Below are positions 46,383 to 55,475 of a stretch of 64,000 bases of DNA, in pieces. This stretch comes from Symbiodinium microadriaticum (lineage: Eukaryota > Sar > Dinophyceae > Suessiales > Symbiodiniaceae), in assembly GCA_001939145.1 (NCBI GenBank), contig LSRX01000184.1, positions 564,078-628,077 on the forward strand. The letters are read 5' to 3'. Numbering within the stretch: the stretch's first letter is position 1; each line of letters starts with the position of its first letter. Under the pieces are notes generated by a model. That model was not told the DNA's origin. It saw nothing but the letters and a program-made list of their open reading frames with translations, and made no database searches. Made by a program: the position numbers and the translations under genes.

Positions 46383-47067
46383 CCTAAACCCGACGCCTTT
46401 AACTCAACCCTATACTACATGATCATAAAAACCTCGTGTAAGCCCCGCCGACGATGGTTCTCGAGCAGTTTAGCCTTCATTGGCCTTCAGCTCTCTCGAA
46501 GGCCTTGAGAACGCTGATTTCGGCAGTCCAGCTTTCAAGCTTCGGCTCTCACGCTTACAATCCTAGCTAGGCTAGGTAGGTCTTTGGGATATTTGTCCCA
46601 TATTGGGCTGAAGAGGACCCTATTTACCAATATTTTCAGAGGCTTTAACGGGCCAACCAGTAGGCCTTTGAGACATGCTTTTCTCTCCCTGGTTTGGCCT
46701 CATAGGAGCTCGTTGACGAATATTTTTTCAGAGGCTTTAAAGGAACGACCTAGTTATGAACTATAATTAACTCTCCAAGCAGCCCACAAGGGGGTTCGTA
46801 TCCTGACTGGCTGTGAAGCACAAGGTGCTCGCAGGTATTGATTATTTAAATACCGGGAGCCTGAAAACAAGGCGAAGCCTTGATTTGGGTCGCTTGGGGC
46901 TTCCATGGCCTGCGTAGGGCCACGGACACCGAGGAGCTTCGATCCTGATCGATTATTTAGGGTTTTGGGGTTTGGGGTCGAGGATTTAGGATTTTGGTGT
47001 GTAAGGAGGGTGATAGACTTATCAGAGGTTTTTGGACAACATCCCTTCTTTGTCCTTGTTACCGCTT
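46383..47067. other. No supported gene; direct repeat pair
   Basis: AATATTTTCAGAGGCTTTAA at about 46630 recurs as AATATTTTTTCAGAGGC at about 46721. The minus-strand 192-residue frame 47332-46754 spans a PAL-B end and a telomere-like stretch and is not credible as a whole. Confidence 0.5.
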
Positions 47068-47265
47068 GCAAAATCTCCAACCTCCTCCTGAAAGCCGAAG
47101 TGGAGTTGTTAAGGCACAGTGCCAGTATTATTCCCTCGTAGTCGTGCGCCTGGCGCATGCATCCCCAGGCCTCTGTGGTAGAATGTAGGGTGTCTATATT
47201 AGGAAATTCGATTATGTCTTGGGGAAGTATTCCCCATAACAGTACTGTACCGAGGACCCTTTGGG
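47068..47265 (+). repeat. Dispersed repeat, copy 1, with open frame and PAL-K end
   Basis: About 110 bases upstream of PAL-K (TCCAACCTCCTCCTGAAAGC to CATCCCCAGGCC) recur at 53788. One frame reads ISNLLLKAEVELLRHSAS and stops at 47139-47141. The second copy keeps FSNLLIKAEVELLSPGA in the same frame and the same stop. Confidence 0.75.
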
Positions 47266-47274
47266 AAAGGAGAC

Positions 47275-47476
47275 TCTTGATGATATAAATCCTGCACGAC
47301 CTTACGACTCCTAAACTATGGGAATTACCCATAGTCTCCGTCGTAGCTCCTTTTTGGGGTTACCTTTTGGGATCCTTAATATAGACTTGGTTAAACCAAA
47401 AAAAGGAACTACAATGGAGACTATAGGTAGGGTATATTCCTAATTAAGGGTAACGCAGGATTTACATCATCAGCCG
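47275..47476. repeat. PAL-B element with nested PAL-C
   Basis: PAL-B ends TTGATGATATAAATCCTGC and GCAGGATTTACATCATCAGC. Interrupted at about 47327-47427 by PAL-C (ATAGTCTCCGTCGTAGCTCC and GGAACTACAATGGAGACTAT). Confidence 0.9.
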
Positions 47477-47552
47477 AATCGTTGCCAGAGGTCTTGCGGT
47501 CACTTCGGGTCCTCGTTGCTTTCGGGAGCTCTGAGCCTGACGTGGAAATTCA

Positions 47553-47740
47553 GAGGAGGGTTCCCTGAATGTAAGGTAGGGTTTAGGGTTTAGGGTTTAG
47601 GGTTTTAGGGGGGTTCCCTGAATGTAATGTAGGGTTTAAGCTTTAGGGTTTAGGGTTTTAGGAGGGCTCCCTGAATGTCATGTAGGGTTTAGGGTTTAGG
47701 GTTTAGGGTTTTAGGAGGGCTCCCTGAATGTAATGTAGGG
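47553..47740. repeat. Minisatellite of TCCCTGAATGTAATGTAGGG and telomere-like tract
   Basis: The phrase CTCCCTGAATGTAATGTAGGG-like occurs four times (about 47561, 47611, 47668, 47720). Between them are TTTAGGG units ending in TTTTAGGAGGG. The period is about 50-57 bases. Confidence 0.9.
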
Positions 47741-47822
47741 GCCTTATTAATTAGAATAGGGTTTCGAGGGGGGGGGGGTCCTTATTACAAGTATAGCATA
47801 ATATACCCGAAAAATCCCTACT
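47737..47822. repeat. PAL-M element, cut by assembly gap
   Basis: TGTAGGGGCCTTATTAATTA to ATAGCATAATATACCCG. The right arm would lie in the N run. Confidence 0.8.
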
Positions 47823-48111
47823 NNNNNNNNNNNNNNNNNNNNNNNNNNNNNNNNNNNNNNNNNNNNNNNNNNNNNNNNNNNNNNNNNNNNNNNNNNNNNN
47901 NNNNNNNNNNNNNNNNNNNNNNNNNNNNNNNNNNNNNNNNNNNNNNNNNNNNNNNNNNNNNNNNNNNNNNNNNNNNNNNNNNNNNNNNNNNNNNNNNNNN
48001 NNNNNNNNNNNNNNNNNNNNNNNNNNNNNNNNNNNNNNNNNNNNNNNNNNNNNNNNNNNNNNNNNNNNNNNNNNNNNNNNNNNNNNNNNNNNNNNNNNNN
48101 NNNNNNNNNNN
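47823..48111. other. Assembly gap (289 N)
   Basis: Unresolved sequence. The open frame drawn across it has no meaning. Confidence 0.99.
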
Positions 48112-48210
48112 GGGACTACAATGGAGACTAGAATTGGTTAAACCCAAAACAAGGGGACTACAATGGAGACTAGAATTGGTTAAACCAAAAAAAAAGGACT
48201 ACAATGGAGA
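48112..48210. repeat. Tandem PAL-C half elements
   Basis: GACTACAATGGAGACTAGAA then TTGGTTAAACCCAAAACAAG repeats about every 43 bases, two full units and one GACTACAATGGAGACTATAG end. Confidence 0.85.
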
Positions 48211-48310
48211 CTATAGGTCTTAGCTGGAAAAGCTGGTGAGGATGGAGAGGCCTGGGCGATCGATGATCGCGACGATGATCTTGGCTACGACGTTCCGGCA
48301 TGTTTGTCCT

Positions 48311-48414
48311 ACTGTTGATGATATAAATCCTTAGAATTACCTTAAGGACCCTAAACTATGGGAATTATGGTATATTCCCTATTATGGGTAATGCAGGATT
48401 TATATCATCAACCG
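48311..48414. repeat. PAL-B element, copy 6
   Basis: TGTTGATGATATAAATCC to GCAGGATTTATATCATCAAC. Cleanest copy of the family. Confidence 0.93.
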
Positions 48415-48575
48415 TACTACGCCACATCTGCTGCATTCAGAATTCGCAGGGCCTAAACCCCTAAACCCCCTGAGCCCCAGGTTGCCGTCAGTGCCGCTTT
48501 GGCTCTTCGAACATATTTTGAGGGAGTGGAGCAGCCGTTGTATGAACTGGTGGTCTTGGGCCTCCAATGATTGTG

Positions 48576-48686
48576 CCCCTAAGGGTCCAAGTACCTAATA
48601 AATCATATACTCTCCCAAATAGTAAACGACATAACTACTATCCGAAACCTAAGTACCTAATTATTGGGTCCTTTGGACCCTTAGGG
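48576..48686. repeat. PAL-G element, copy 3
   Basis: CCCCTAAGGGTCCAAGTACC to GGTCCTTTGGACCCTTAGGG. ATCATATACTCTCCCAAATA inside. Confidence 0.9.
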
Positions 48687-48888
48687 TAAGGGTTCCTTAA
48701 AAAAGGATCTCTATTGGGGTTTAGTTCATAGGTCTTAGGGTTTAGATGGCTTGGGGGCCTGGCAAACGGGTTGGGCTGGCTTCAAAGGGCATTGAGGGTT
48801 TGCCTAGGCTCTCCATTGTAGTTCCTGCTTTTGTTCCACAGTTTATGCTTGACTCTAGTTCGAATCCCATAATCCGAAAGCCTAAATC

Positions 48889-48984
48889 CTACCTGCATCC
48901 CCAAACCCTACAAAATAGTAGGTCATGACCCCTTAGTTTTATGGTATAGCCCCCTAAAACCGTAGGTTTTCGGATCCCCAGGTA
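48889..48984. repeat. PAL-I element, copy 3
   Basis: CTACCTGCATCCCCAAACCC to TTTTCGGATCCCCAGGTAG. Confidence 0.9.
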
Positions 48985-49115
48985 GTCCCTAAACCCCAAA
49001 GGAACCCTACATAAACTTAAAGCAACCCTAAACCCTATAAGCCCTAAAGGAACCCTAAGCCTTAAAGGAACCCTAACGGAACCCTAAACCTTAAAGCAAC
49101 CCTAAACCCCCAAAA
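48985..49115. repeat. AAAGGAACCCTAA short tandem
   Basis: AAGGAACCCTAAGCCTTAA and AAGCAACCCTAAACC words repeat about eight times; a variant of the CCCTAAA motif. Confidence 0.8.
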
Positions 49116-49193
49116 GTCCGGACCGCTTCGCTCCCAGATGCCAGGCACATGAGGTCTGGCGCATCGAGGACATGTCCGGGAGCCGACTTCCTA

Positions 49194-49294
49194 CCTTATA
49201 ACCCACCAGAACCTACTCTTTTGTAGGGTCCCTATACATCCCATGTTAGGGTGTATAAGTAAGAACCTACAAAAAAAAGGTAGGTTTTTGGTTG
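49194..49294. repeat. PAL-N element, copy 2
   Basis: CAGAACCTACTCTTTTGTAG and AGAACCTACAAAAAAAAGG-type arms, GTTAGGGTGTATAAG centre. Confidence 0.75.
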
Positions 49295-49304
49295 GTTAAG
49301 GTAT

Positions 49305-49410
49305 ATTTAGGGTTTAGGGTTTAGGGGTTTAGGGCGTTTTAGGGTACCTGTAGCCGAAAAGACCTACATTTTTGGGGCTCTTGACTACGGCTTCTATGTA
49401 CAGTTTCCCT
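49305..49410. repeat. TTTAGGG tract and PAL-O fragment
   Basis: TTTAGGG at 49309-49345, then ACCTGTAGCCGAAAAGACCT, related to 57090. Confidence 0.6.
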
Positions 49411-49805
49411 AACCTTTTAAACAAGTAATGAAACTTGTATCTACAGAGTCTACAAAGAGTCCTCCAACCCGATAATCCTTAGGGTTTAGAAACACCTGAT
49501 CCCTAAACCACCACCCTTCCTTGAACATGTGCCCAATCCCCTGAGCTTGGACCCTATCAAAAGGATGATGGGACTGACGGTCTTGGAAACTAGGGTGATA
49601 AGGGTTTAGGGTTTAGGGCCTAGGGTAAGGTAAGGATACTTATAATTACTTTTCACCCCAATCGAAGTACGTATAACCTTACTTACGAAGTCCCATGATC
49701 CTCCAAGTATTCCCAATTTAAAGTGTCCAACCGGCAGCACAAGGATCCTCGTTCTATTATGGTTTGGGTCCGGGGTTCTTAGTAGGGAGTTAGAAATTAG
49801 TAATG
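49411..49805. other. No gene recognised
   Basis: Unique DNA, with a hairpin-like GGTAAGGATACTTATAATTA and TACGTATAACCTTACTTAC at 49625-49685. Confidence 0.5.
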
Positions 49806-50140
49806 GGTTAACCCCAAACCCTAAACCCTAAACCCCGAAGCCTAAACCCGAAACCCTAAGCCCCGAACCCCGAACTCTAAACCCTAAAAGCCGGACTCTA
49901 AACCCCAAACCCACGGAACCTTCAAGGGCTATCATAGGCACCACCGATTCCTTGAAGCTCTGGCGAACCCTAAACAACCTTAATCCTAAACCCTAAACCC
50001 CAGGGTTAACCCTGGCCCCTAAATCCTAAAGCTTAAATTCTAAACCTTAAAACCCTGAACCCTAAACTAAACTTTCGGTGCCACGAAAAAGAAGCACACA
50101 AAACCCTACACCCAAAACCCTAAATCCTAAACCCTAAACC
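49806..50140. repeat. Degenerate CCCTAAA tracts
   Basis: Several CCCTAAA/CCCGAAA runs (49810-49910, 49965-50070, 50098-50140) with unique interruptions. Confidence 0.8.
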
Positions 50141-50144
50141 CCAG

Positions 50145-50215
50145 GAGGTGCTACAGCTTCACGAGCCCGGCTTCTTTCAAAAGCTTATTGCCTCGGCTTG
50201 GTCAGTGGAGAAGAG
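50145..50215 (+). CDS. Exon-like island
   Basis: After CCCCAG the frame reads EVLQLHEPGFFQKLIASAWS, then VEK, ending at AG before GCCATG (a GC donor would fit). A balanced, helix-forming composition directly abuts a CCCTAAA tract on the left and a TTTAGGG tract 15 bases to the right. No family recognised. It is among the better exon-like islands because both ends carry splice-like bases. Confidence 0.38.
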
Positions 50216-50229
50216 GCCATGGGGGGTCG

Positions 50230-50318
50230 TACTGCAGGGGTTTAGGGCTTTGGGGTTTCGGGTTTTGGAGTTTAGGGCTTTTGGGGTTTAGGGTTCAGGG
50301 TTTCGGGCTTTTTGGGGT
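50230..50318. repeat. TTTAGGG/TTTTGGG tract
   Basis: About ten units. Confidence 0.8.
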
Positions 50319-50321
50319 CTG

Positions 50322-50372
50322 CGGATATGAAGAGGGACCCTAATTTAGAGAACTACCCATATACGACTTTAC
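50322..50372. repeat. PAL-E half element
   Basis: GAGGGACCCTAATTTAGAG then AACTACCCATATACG. The left half is missing; a TTTAGGG-type tract sits at the break. Confidence 0.72.
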
Positions 50373-50430
50373 CGGTAAGCCTGGAGTATTCGAACCTCTA
50401 AAGTCGTTGAGCTGAACTTGGTCTTATGCT

Positions 50431-50518
50431 TACCCTCAAAGGACTCATAATTTTAAGGTTTTTGGGCCCAAAGACCCCAATTGTATAAGGCTTTTGGACT
50501 ATTTTGATGCTAAGGGTC
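50431..50518. repeat. PAL-T element, copy 3
   Basis: TACCCTCAAAGGACTCATAA to TATTTTGATGCTAAGGGT. Confidence 0.85.
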
Positions 50519-50639
50519 AGGGCTTAGGGTTTGCATCCCTAAACCCAGAATCCTAAACCTAAACCCTAAATCCTCTTAGCAATTCAAATTTCAGCCGTTT
50601 TGGGCCAAGCACGGAACGAAGAGATCGGGTTTAGGAATC

Positions 50640-50965
50640 AAGGGTTCGGGGGTCGAGTTTCTTAAGGGTTAGGGTTTAGGGGTTTGGGGTTTAGGGTTTA
50701 GGGGTCTAGGGATTTAGGGGTTAGGGTTTAGGGGTTTAGGGGTTTAGGGGTTTAGTGGTTTAGGGGTTTAGGGGGTTTAGGGGTTTAGGGTTTAGGGGTT
50801 TAGGGTTCAGGGGTTTAGGGTTTAGGAGTTTAGGGTTTAGCGGTTTAGGGTTTAGGGTTTAGGGTTGACGGTTTAGGGGATAGGGGTGTAGGGTTTAGGG
50901 CTTTAGGGGTTAGGGTTTGGGGTTTGGGGGTTTACTTAGGGTTTAGGGTCTAGGGTTTAGGAAAT
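50640..50965. repeat. Long TTTAGGG/TTTAGGGG array
   Basis: About 43 units over 325 bases, mixing 7- and 8-base periods. Confidence 0.93.
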
Positions 50966-51069
50966 TTCGGACACCCGTCGTCTCCTGAGTTAGCATCTGC
51001 AACCGTCTGTCGAGACTCGTCATAAGCTTCGGTCGGTTTGACACGTGGTGAAAAAAAGCCAGGTGTCGC

Positions 51070-51330
51070 CCAGGCTCTTCCCTAAACCCTAAACCCTAAA
51101 CCCCAACCCCTAAACCCTAAACCCTTAGTGGCGGTTGATGTTTGGTGTAGTAGTTTTTGATGGTGTCCGGTGCTGAAGCCCGAAAGCCCTGAAGCCCAAA
51201 GCCCAAAACCCAAGGCCTTAAACCCTGAGCTTTCAAGGTGGAAAAGCGGCCCCTGAAACCCTAAACCCTAAAAACCTAACACCTTAATCCCTAAACCCTA
51301 AACCCTAAACCCTAAACCCTAAACGAAGGA
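51070..51330. repeat. CCCTAAA tracts
   Basis: 51080-51128 and 51250-51325, with degenerate CCCAAAGCCC words between. Confidence 0.8.
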
Positions 51331-51832
51331 AAGGAGCCAGTGAAAGCAACACAAACTGAAGCCCAGGATGTGGGGAAACATCCTCGACTTCGTCTTTCCG
51401 GAGATCGAGTGCGCAGGGTCTCGCGTCAGGTTGCACTTCTCTGGGTCCTTGTGGGACACAATTTTACATTGTGAAATCGCAAAAGCCACATGCGCAAAGA
51501 CGCCATACACAAATCTTAACCTGAAACTCTGGTATGATATTGTCTGTCTGAAAAACCATAATCAGTTTAGTTAACCGACTGTGACTCTGACTATTCATGC
51601 TGCTCGCATCTGCTCGTAGGAAATATGCCTTCTGCTACTCAAGTCATCTCGCTAGCAGCCCGAAAGCCCAAAACCCAGAAGCCCTAAACGCCCCAACCTT
51701 GCTTTAGACGGCCCCATACCAGAGGCACAAGGATCCGGAACCCTCAAGCCTTAGAGCCCTACGACATATGTTCGTCAGCTCTTGGCCATGACCCCGGCAA
51801 GTCATAATTGCTATTCGGGTCCTCGCCCCCCT
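51331..51832. other. Mostly unique; weak exon-like island
   Basis: After CCCAG at 51362 one frame gives MWGNILDFVFPEIECAG (51368-51418). It then continues into TCTGGGTCCTTGTGGGACAC, which is a PAL-R left end (51440). The island is unassigned. Confidence 0.4.
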
Positions 51833-51970
51833 AAGCCCTAAACCCTAAGCCCTAAACCCTAAACCCTAAGCCCTAAACCCTAAACCCTAAGCCCTAAACC
51901 CTAAACCCTAAACCCTAAACCCTAAACCCTAAGCCCTAAGCCCTAAGCCCTAAACCCTAAACCCTAAACC
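51833..51970. repeat. 21-base higher-order CCCTAAA array
   Basis: CCCTAAGCCCTAAACCCTAA unit, one AAGCCC in each three, repeated six times with phase changes near the end. Confidence 0.93.
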
Positions 51971-52074
51971 GCACCACGAGGTTACATGTTTCTTGGTGTC
52001 CGGGCAGCCTCCCACCGCTTGGAGCCTGCTGGTTTCTTGGGACGAGTTTCGGCTTTGAGGTTTGGTTGAAGGCC

Positions 52075-52195
52075 GGGTTTAGGGAAGTGAGGGCTCAGGG
52101 CTTAGGGTTGAATGGCTTTAGGGTTTAGGGCTTGAGGGGTTATCATTTACTGAACGGTTTAGGGTTTAGGGTTTAAGGTTTGGGGTTTAGGGTTA
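52075..52195. repeat. Degenerate TTTAGGG tract
   Basis: GGTTTAGGG and GCTTGAGGGG units up to 52192. Confidence 0.78.
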
Positions 52196-52223
52196 GATTC
52201 CCTCATATATGTCCCCAACACAG

Positions 52224-52360
52224 AGCCCGTGGGAAACGGGTTTTGCACTCCTTGGGGGCGAGGTACATCGAGTATGATGTGAAGAAGCTGGGGCGACCTG
52301 GCTCGATCGCCCGCCACACGGACAACGACAGCTTGATTACCATGGTGGTCCCTCCGCTTG
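52224..52360 (+). CDS. Exon-like fragment, possible HxD oxygenase part
   Basis: After CAACACAG the frame reads GKRVLHSLGARYIEYDVKKL, then GRPGSIARHTDNDSLITMVV. The H-T-D triplet followed by N-x-S-x-x-T-x-V-V resembles the iron-binding strand of 2-oxoglutarate/Fe(II) prolyl-hydroxylase-like enzymes (H-x-D, then L-x-T-x-x-x-x-L). This is a suggestion from one motif only. The GC-rich composition differs sharply from the telomere-like tract before it. The end merges into a segment that is duplicated around a TTTAGGG tract (52344-52454), which includes a pyrimidine-rich TTTTACAG. Confidence 0.35.
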
Positions 52361-52454
52361 GATTTAAAGTTTCGGGTTTTGTACAGGGACTAGGGTTTAG
52401 GGTTTAGGGTGGTCGCTCCGCCTGGTTTAAGTTTCGGGTTTGTTTTACAGGGAC
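52344..52454. repeat. Telomere-like tract with about 47-base duplicated flank
   Basis: 52344-52390 (GGTGGTCCCTCCGCTTGG to TACAGGGAC) recurs at 52408-52454 (GGTGGTCGCTCCGCCTGG to TACAGGGAC). TAGGGTTTAGGGTTTAG lies between. Confidence 0.9.
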
Positions 52455-52807
52455 ACCACTATGTAGAAGTCCAATTAGACGACCTTTTGTCTTTAGGGGC
52501 CCTACTACGAGGCTCTCTACGATATTCCCTATGAGTGGGAGGGTTCGGTAACGTGAGGTCTACATTGCGAACGAACCCGAAACGCTGCTAAACAACTGCT
52601 TCCGACAGAGGCCGAAGCCTGAAATCCTGCATGCCATGTCCACAAGCCGTAGCTCTCCGGGGCTGTGGACAGCGAGGGTTCGAAGCGTAAGCCATAAACG
52701 CTGTGGTCACTGGATGTCCGCAGGTCTTAAGACTGTCCAGGTACTGGCTGCTTTTCGGAGCCGGTAAGCCAGAAGCCCTGAACCCCATTTTAAATCCTAC
52801 TAAACCC
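52455..52807. other. No gene recognised
   Basis: Unique DNA. Minus-strand frame 52833-52588 is unassigned. Confidence 0.5.
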
Positions 52808-52913
52808 CAAGGGTCCATGTACCTCAACAGCATATACTTTGGCCTTAAAGTAGTCCCTGTAGAGGTACTTTGGCCCCAAAGTATATACCATTTGGGTACA
52901 TGGACCCTTAGGG
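52808..52913. repeat. PAL-F element, copy 3
   Basis: AAGGGTCCATGTACCTCAAC to TTTGGGTACATGGACCCTTA. TTTGGCCTTAAAGTAG and TTTGGCCCCAAAGTATA arms. Confidence 0.92.
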
Positions 52914-53032
52914 AAACCTAAGCCTTAATTGTATCCCCTAAACCGCAGCTTGCCGCTTTATCGAGGTGCTGCTCTCAGAAACCTCGGAGTTTCAGGGGGG
53001 CATCAACTGCCTCTCGGAAAGGATTCCTCTGG

Positions 53033-53112
53033 GGTTGGGGTTTAGGTGGGTTTAGGGTTTAGGGTTTAGGGTGTAGGGTTTAGGGTTTAGGGTTTGGGGT
53101 TTAGGTGGGCTT
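53033..53112. repeat. TTTAGGG tract
   Basis: About ten units. Confidence 0.88.
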
Positions 53113-53787
53113 GGGGCGCAGGCTCTTTATAGGGTACGTACTCTAGAGTTGAATATGGGCTGCGGGTCTTTGCGGCTGGGTGATTGTCATGGCACGTCTA
53201 GGACTGGTGCCATGGTTTTTGATTACATTTCAAGCTTGCAGGCTGTATAATGGTGCTTCCTGACAAAGAAAGCCTCCAATCTACTATACAGGTACTTAGG
53301 ATGCTGTGGGGTTATAGGCTATAACAGTTCGTTTTCGGGTTTGGGAAGTCCTATCTGACGAGTTCGTCATGACTCTTAGGCACATGTTGTTCAGTTGCAG
53401 TGGCCAAAACCGAGCCCAATAAAGCCCGCAGCTTGAAGCCCTTATCCTACATGCCTCGCCCTGCCATCCCAAGTGTCGAACCAAGACCTGAGATCATCAT
53501 CTAACATGATATGCAGTGTTGATATTTAATGGTGTGTTGGGGCCAATCATACTGCTATGATGGAAACTCTTATATAGAGACCCTTGCGCGTGGAAACCCT
53601 GCAATACAACACAAACTGCTCCAGCCCCAAACCGGCATTTTGCAGAGTGGCCCTTCTAGAAATCCTTCGTTTTTTTTATAGAAACCCTGCAGGGGAATCC
53701 TGGAAGGAAGCCAGGGCCTCTTTGAGATCTTAGCCCCAAAATCCCAATGTACCTTTATAGGATGTAGGGATTCTGCAAAGTCTGTTC
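53113..53787. other. No gene recognised
   Basis: Unique DNA without telomere words. Confidence 0.5.
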
Positions 53788-54060
53788 TCCAACCTCCTCA
53801 TTAAGGCCGAAGTGGAGTTGTTAAGTCCCGGTGCTTGTAGTAGTCCCTCATAGTCATGCGCCTCCCGCATCCCCAGGCCCATATGGTAGAATATAGAGCT
53901 TCTTGTTTTACCTGTATCCCCACACCCTACAAAATAGTAGGTTATGAATTTGAAGGTATAACACCTAAAACAGTGGGTTTTTGGATCCCCAGGTAGGAAT
54001 GGTTGGTATGATTTGGGAAAGTATCCCCATACAGCAGCACCTGGGATCCTGTGGGCAAGG
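53788..54060 (+). repeat. Dispersed repeat, copy 2, with PAL-K and nested PAL-I
   Basis: CTCCAACCTCCTCATTAAGG to CATCCCCAGGCCCATATGG parallels 47068. PAL-K begins GGTAGAATATAGAGC at 53885 and is broken by PAL-I (53908-53995, TTACCTGTATCCCCACACC to GGATCCCCAGGTAG). It resumes GGTATGATTTGGG to GGATCCTGTGGG. Confidence 0.82.
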
Positions 54061-54134
54061 CCCCGGTCTTGCCATGCTGAGGCTTCGAAGGAGCGCCCGA
54101 AGAGAGGGAGGCAGATCCGGGTTCCAAAGGGCTT

Positions 54135-54235
54135 ATCGATTTTAGGGCTTCAGGGTTTCAGGTTTAGGGCTTTAGGGTTTTAGGTTTAGGGCTTTAGGGT
54201 TTTAGGGTTTTTTCGGGTTAGAGTTTCCGTTGGGG
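54135..54235. repeat. TTTAGGG/CTTTAGGG tract
   Basis: GGTTTAGGGCTTTAGGGTTT units repeat three times. Confidence 0.82.
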
Positions 54236-54260
54236 TTCCTTTGTTGGGGGGGTTCCCTTA

Positions 54261-54359
54261 TCTGGGTCCTTGTTGGATACACTGTTACATTTTTGTTATC
54301 ATAAAACCCAATAGGGATTGAACATGGTCATTTTTAGTAGAGCGCCAACAGGGAACCGG
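54261..54359. repeat. PAL-R element, short copy
   Basis: TCTGGGTCCTTGTTGGATAC to CGCCAACAGGGAACCGG. Confidence 0.82.
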
Positions 54360-54524
54360 TTTTTGGGGTGTTAAGGTTCGGGTTAGGTGTTGTTTAGTAA
54401 GTCCAAGCATTGACAAGAGAAAGAAGCCGTAGGGCTTTGGGAGTTGTGAGTTTTTTGTCTGTTTCTCAGGACGTGCATAGAGGTTTTTTATGGCAAGCAT
54501 CCAAAACCCAGAAACCGATTACGT

Positions 54525-54624
54525 AGGTAAGTTTTCTAAATTAGGGTCCTTTTTGGGGTCTTTTCTCTATATAAGGGTGCCGTAGTAGATTGGGTACCCG
54601 AAAAGGGAAGCTAATTTAGAGAAC
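54525..54624. repeat. PAL-E element, right end replaced by telomere-like tract
   Basis: GTAAGTTTTCTAAATTAGGG to GCTAATTTAGAGAAC. The expected TACCC end is absent and CCTAAACCCCTAAACCC follows directly. Confidence 0.82.
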
Positions 54625-54712
54625 CCTAAACCCCTAAACCCGTTACAACCCTAAACCCCTAAACCCGTTACAACCCTAAATCCCTAAACCCGTTCTAACC
54701 CTAAACCCCCCA
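54617..54712. repeat. 27-base tandem in CCCTAAA tract
   Basis: CCTAAACCCCTAAACCCGTT followed by ACAA, three times. Confidence 0.9.
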
Positions 54713-54850
54713 AGGTTGCCAGGCAGATCTGTGGGTCCCGTCCCTTCTAGGGTGCAGTGTGTTTTTGGGTTTAGGGTTCAGGCTTTCGGGTTTAGGGTTT
54801 ATGGTCCAAGGGTGCAGGGAGTGGATTGAAGGGGCCTCAAAAATCTATAG

Positions 54851-54992
54851 AATACCTTAAGTTAAGGAATATATAGCTTAAATCAAAAAATGAAGCCGCT
54901 TATATAACTTAAGGTATATTCCTCAAGTACGGAATATAGCGTAATTCCTACAATGAAGCCCCTTCATGTAACTTAAGGTATATATTCCTTAA
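54851..54992. repeat. PAL-A-like dimeric hairpin
   Basis: ATACCTTAAGTTAAGGAATA, ACTTAAGGTATATTCCTCAA and a second ACTTAAGGTATATATTCC. The centre resembles PAL-A, but the CCCAGAGAACCC ends are missing. Confidence 0.75.
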
Positions 54993-55014
54993 GTCATAAG
55001 GGGACCATCAGCTC

Positions 55015-55298
55015 CCCGAACCCCCAAAACTCTAAACCCAAAACCCTATACCCTAAACCCTAACCCCTAAAACCCTTAACCCCTAAACCCAAAACCCAAA
55101 ACCCTAAACCCTAAACCCTAAACCCCTAAGCCCCTAAACCCTAAAACCCTAAACCCCTAAACCCTAAACCCTAACCCCTCAAACCCTTAACCCCTAAACC
55201 CAAAACCCTAAACCCCTAAAACCCTTAACCCCTAAACCCAAAACCCCTAAACCCTAAACCCCTAAAACCCTAAACCCTAAAACCCCAAACCGTCGAAA
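55015..55298. repeat. Long CCCTAAA/CCCAAAA array
   Basis: About 38 units; CCCTTAACCCCTAAACCC blocks recur three times. Confidence 0.92.
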
Positions 55299-55369
55299 GC
55301 CTGCCAGGTGCCGCTCCGAAGAGGGGACGCCTGCTTCTTCTTCGGATGCTTGTGCCGCAGTGCGGTGCA

Positions 55370-55475
55370 TTGTTTGGGGTTTAGGGGTTTAGGGGTTTTG
55401 GGCTTATATAGGGTTTAGGGGTTTAGGGTTTAGGGGTTTAGGGTTTTGGGGTTTCGGGTTTTGGGGTTTGGGGTG
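55370..55475. repeat. TTTAGGGG tract
   Basis: About thirteen units. Between 55299 and 55370 is a GC-rich unique island after CCAG (55313). Confidence 0.85.

Noticed and set aside
46754..47332. 192-residue minus-strand protein
   Set aside because: Covers PAL-B, a telomere-like stretch and the dispersed repeat; no motif, and the plus strand explains the sequence better.
47818..48147. 109-residue frame on the minus strand
   Set aside because: Runs through the N gap.
48740..48875. tRNA with GTTCGAATCC B box near 48858
   Set aside because: No matching T stem, acceptor stem or anticodon arm could be folded around it.
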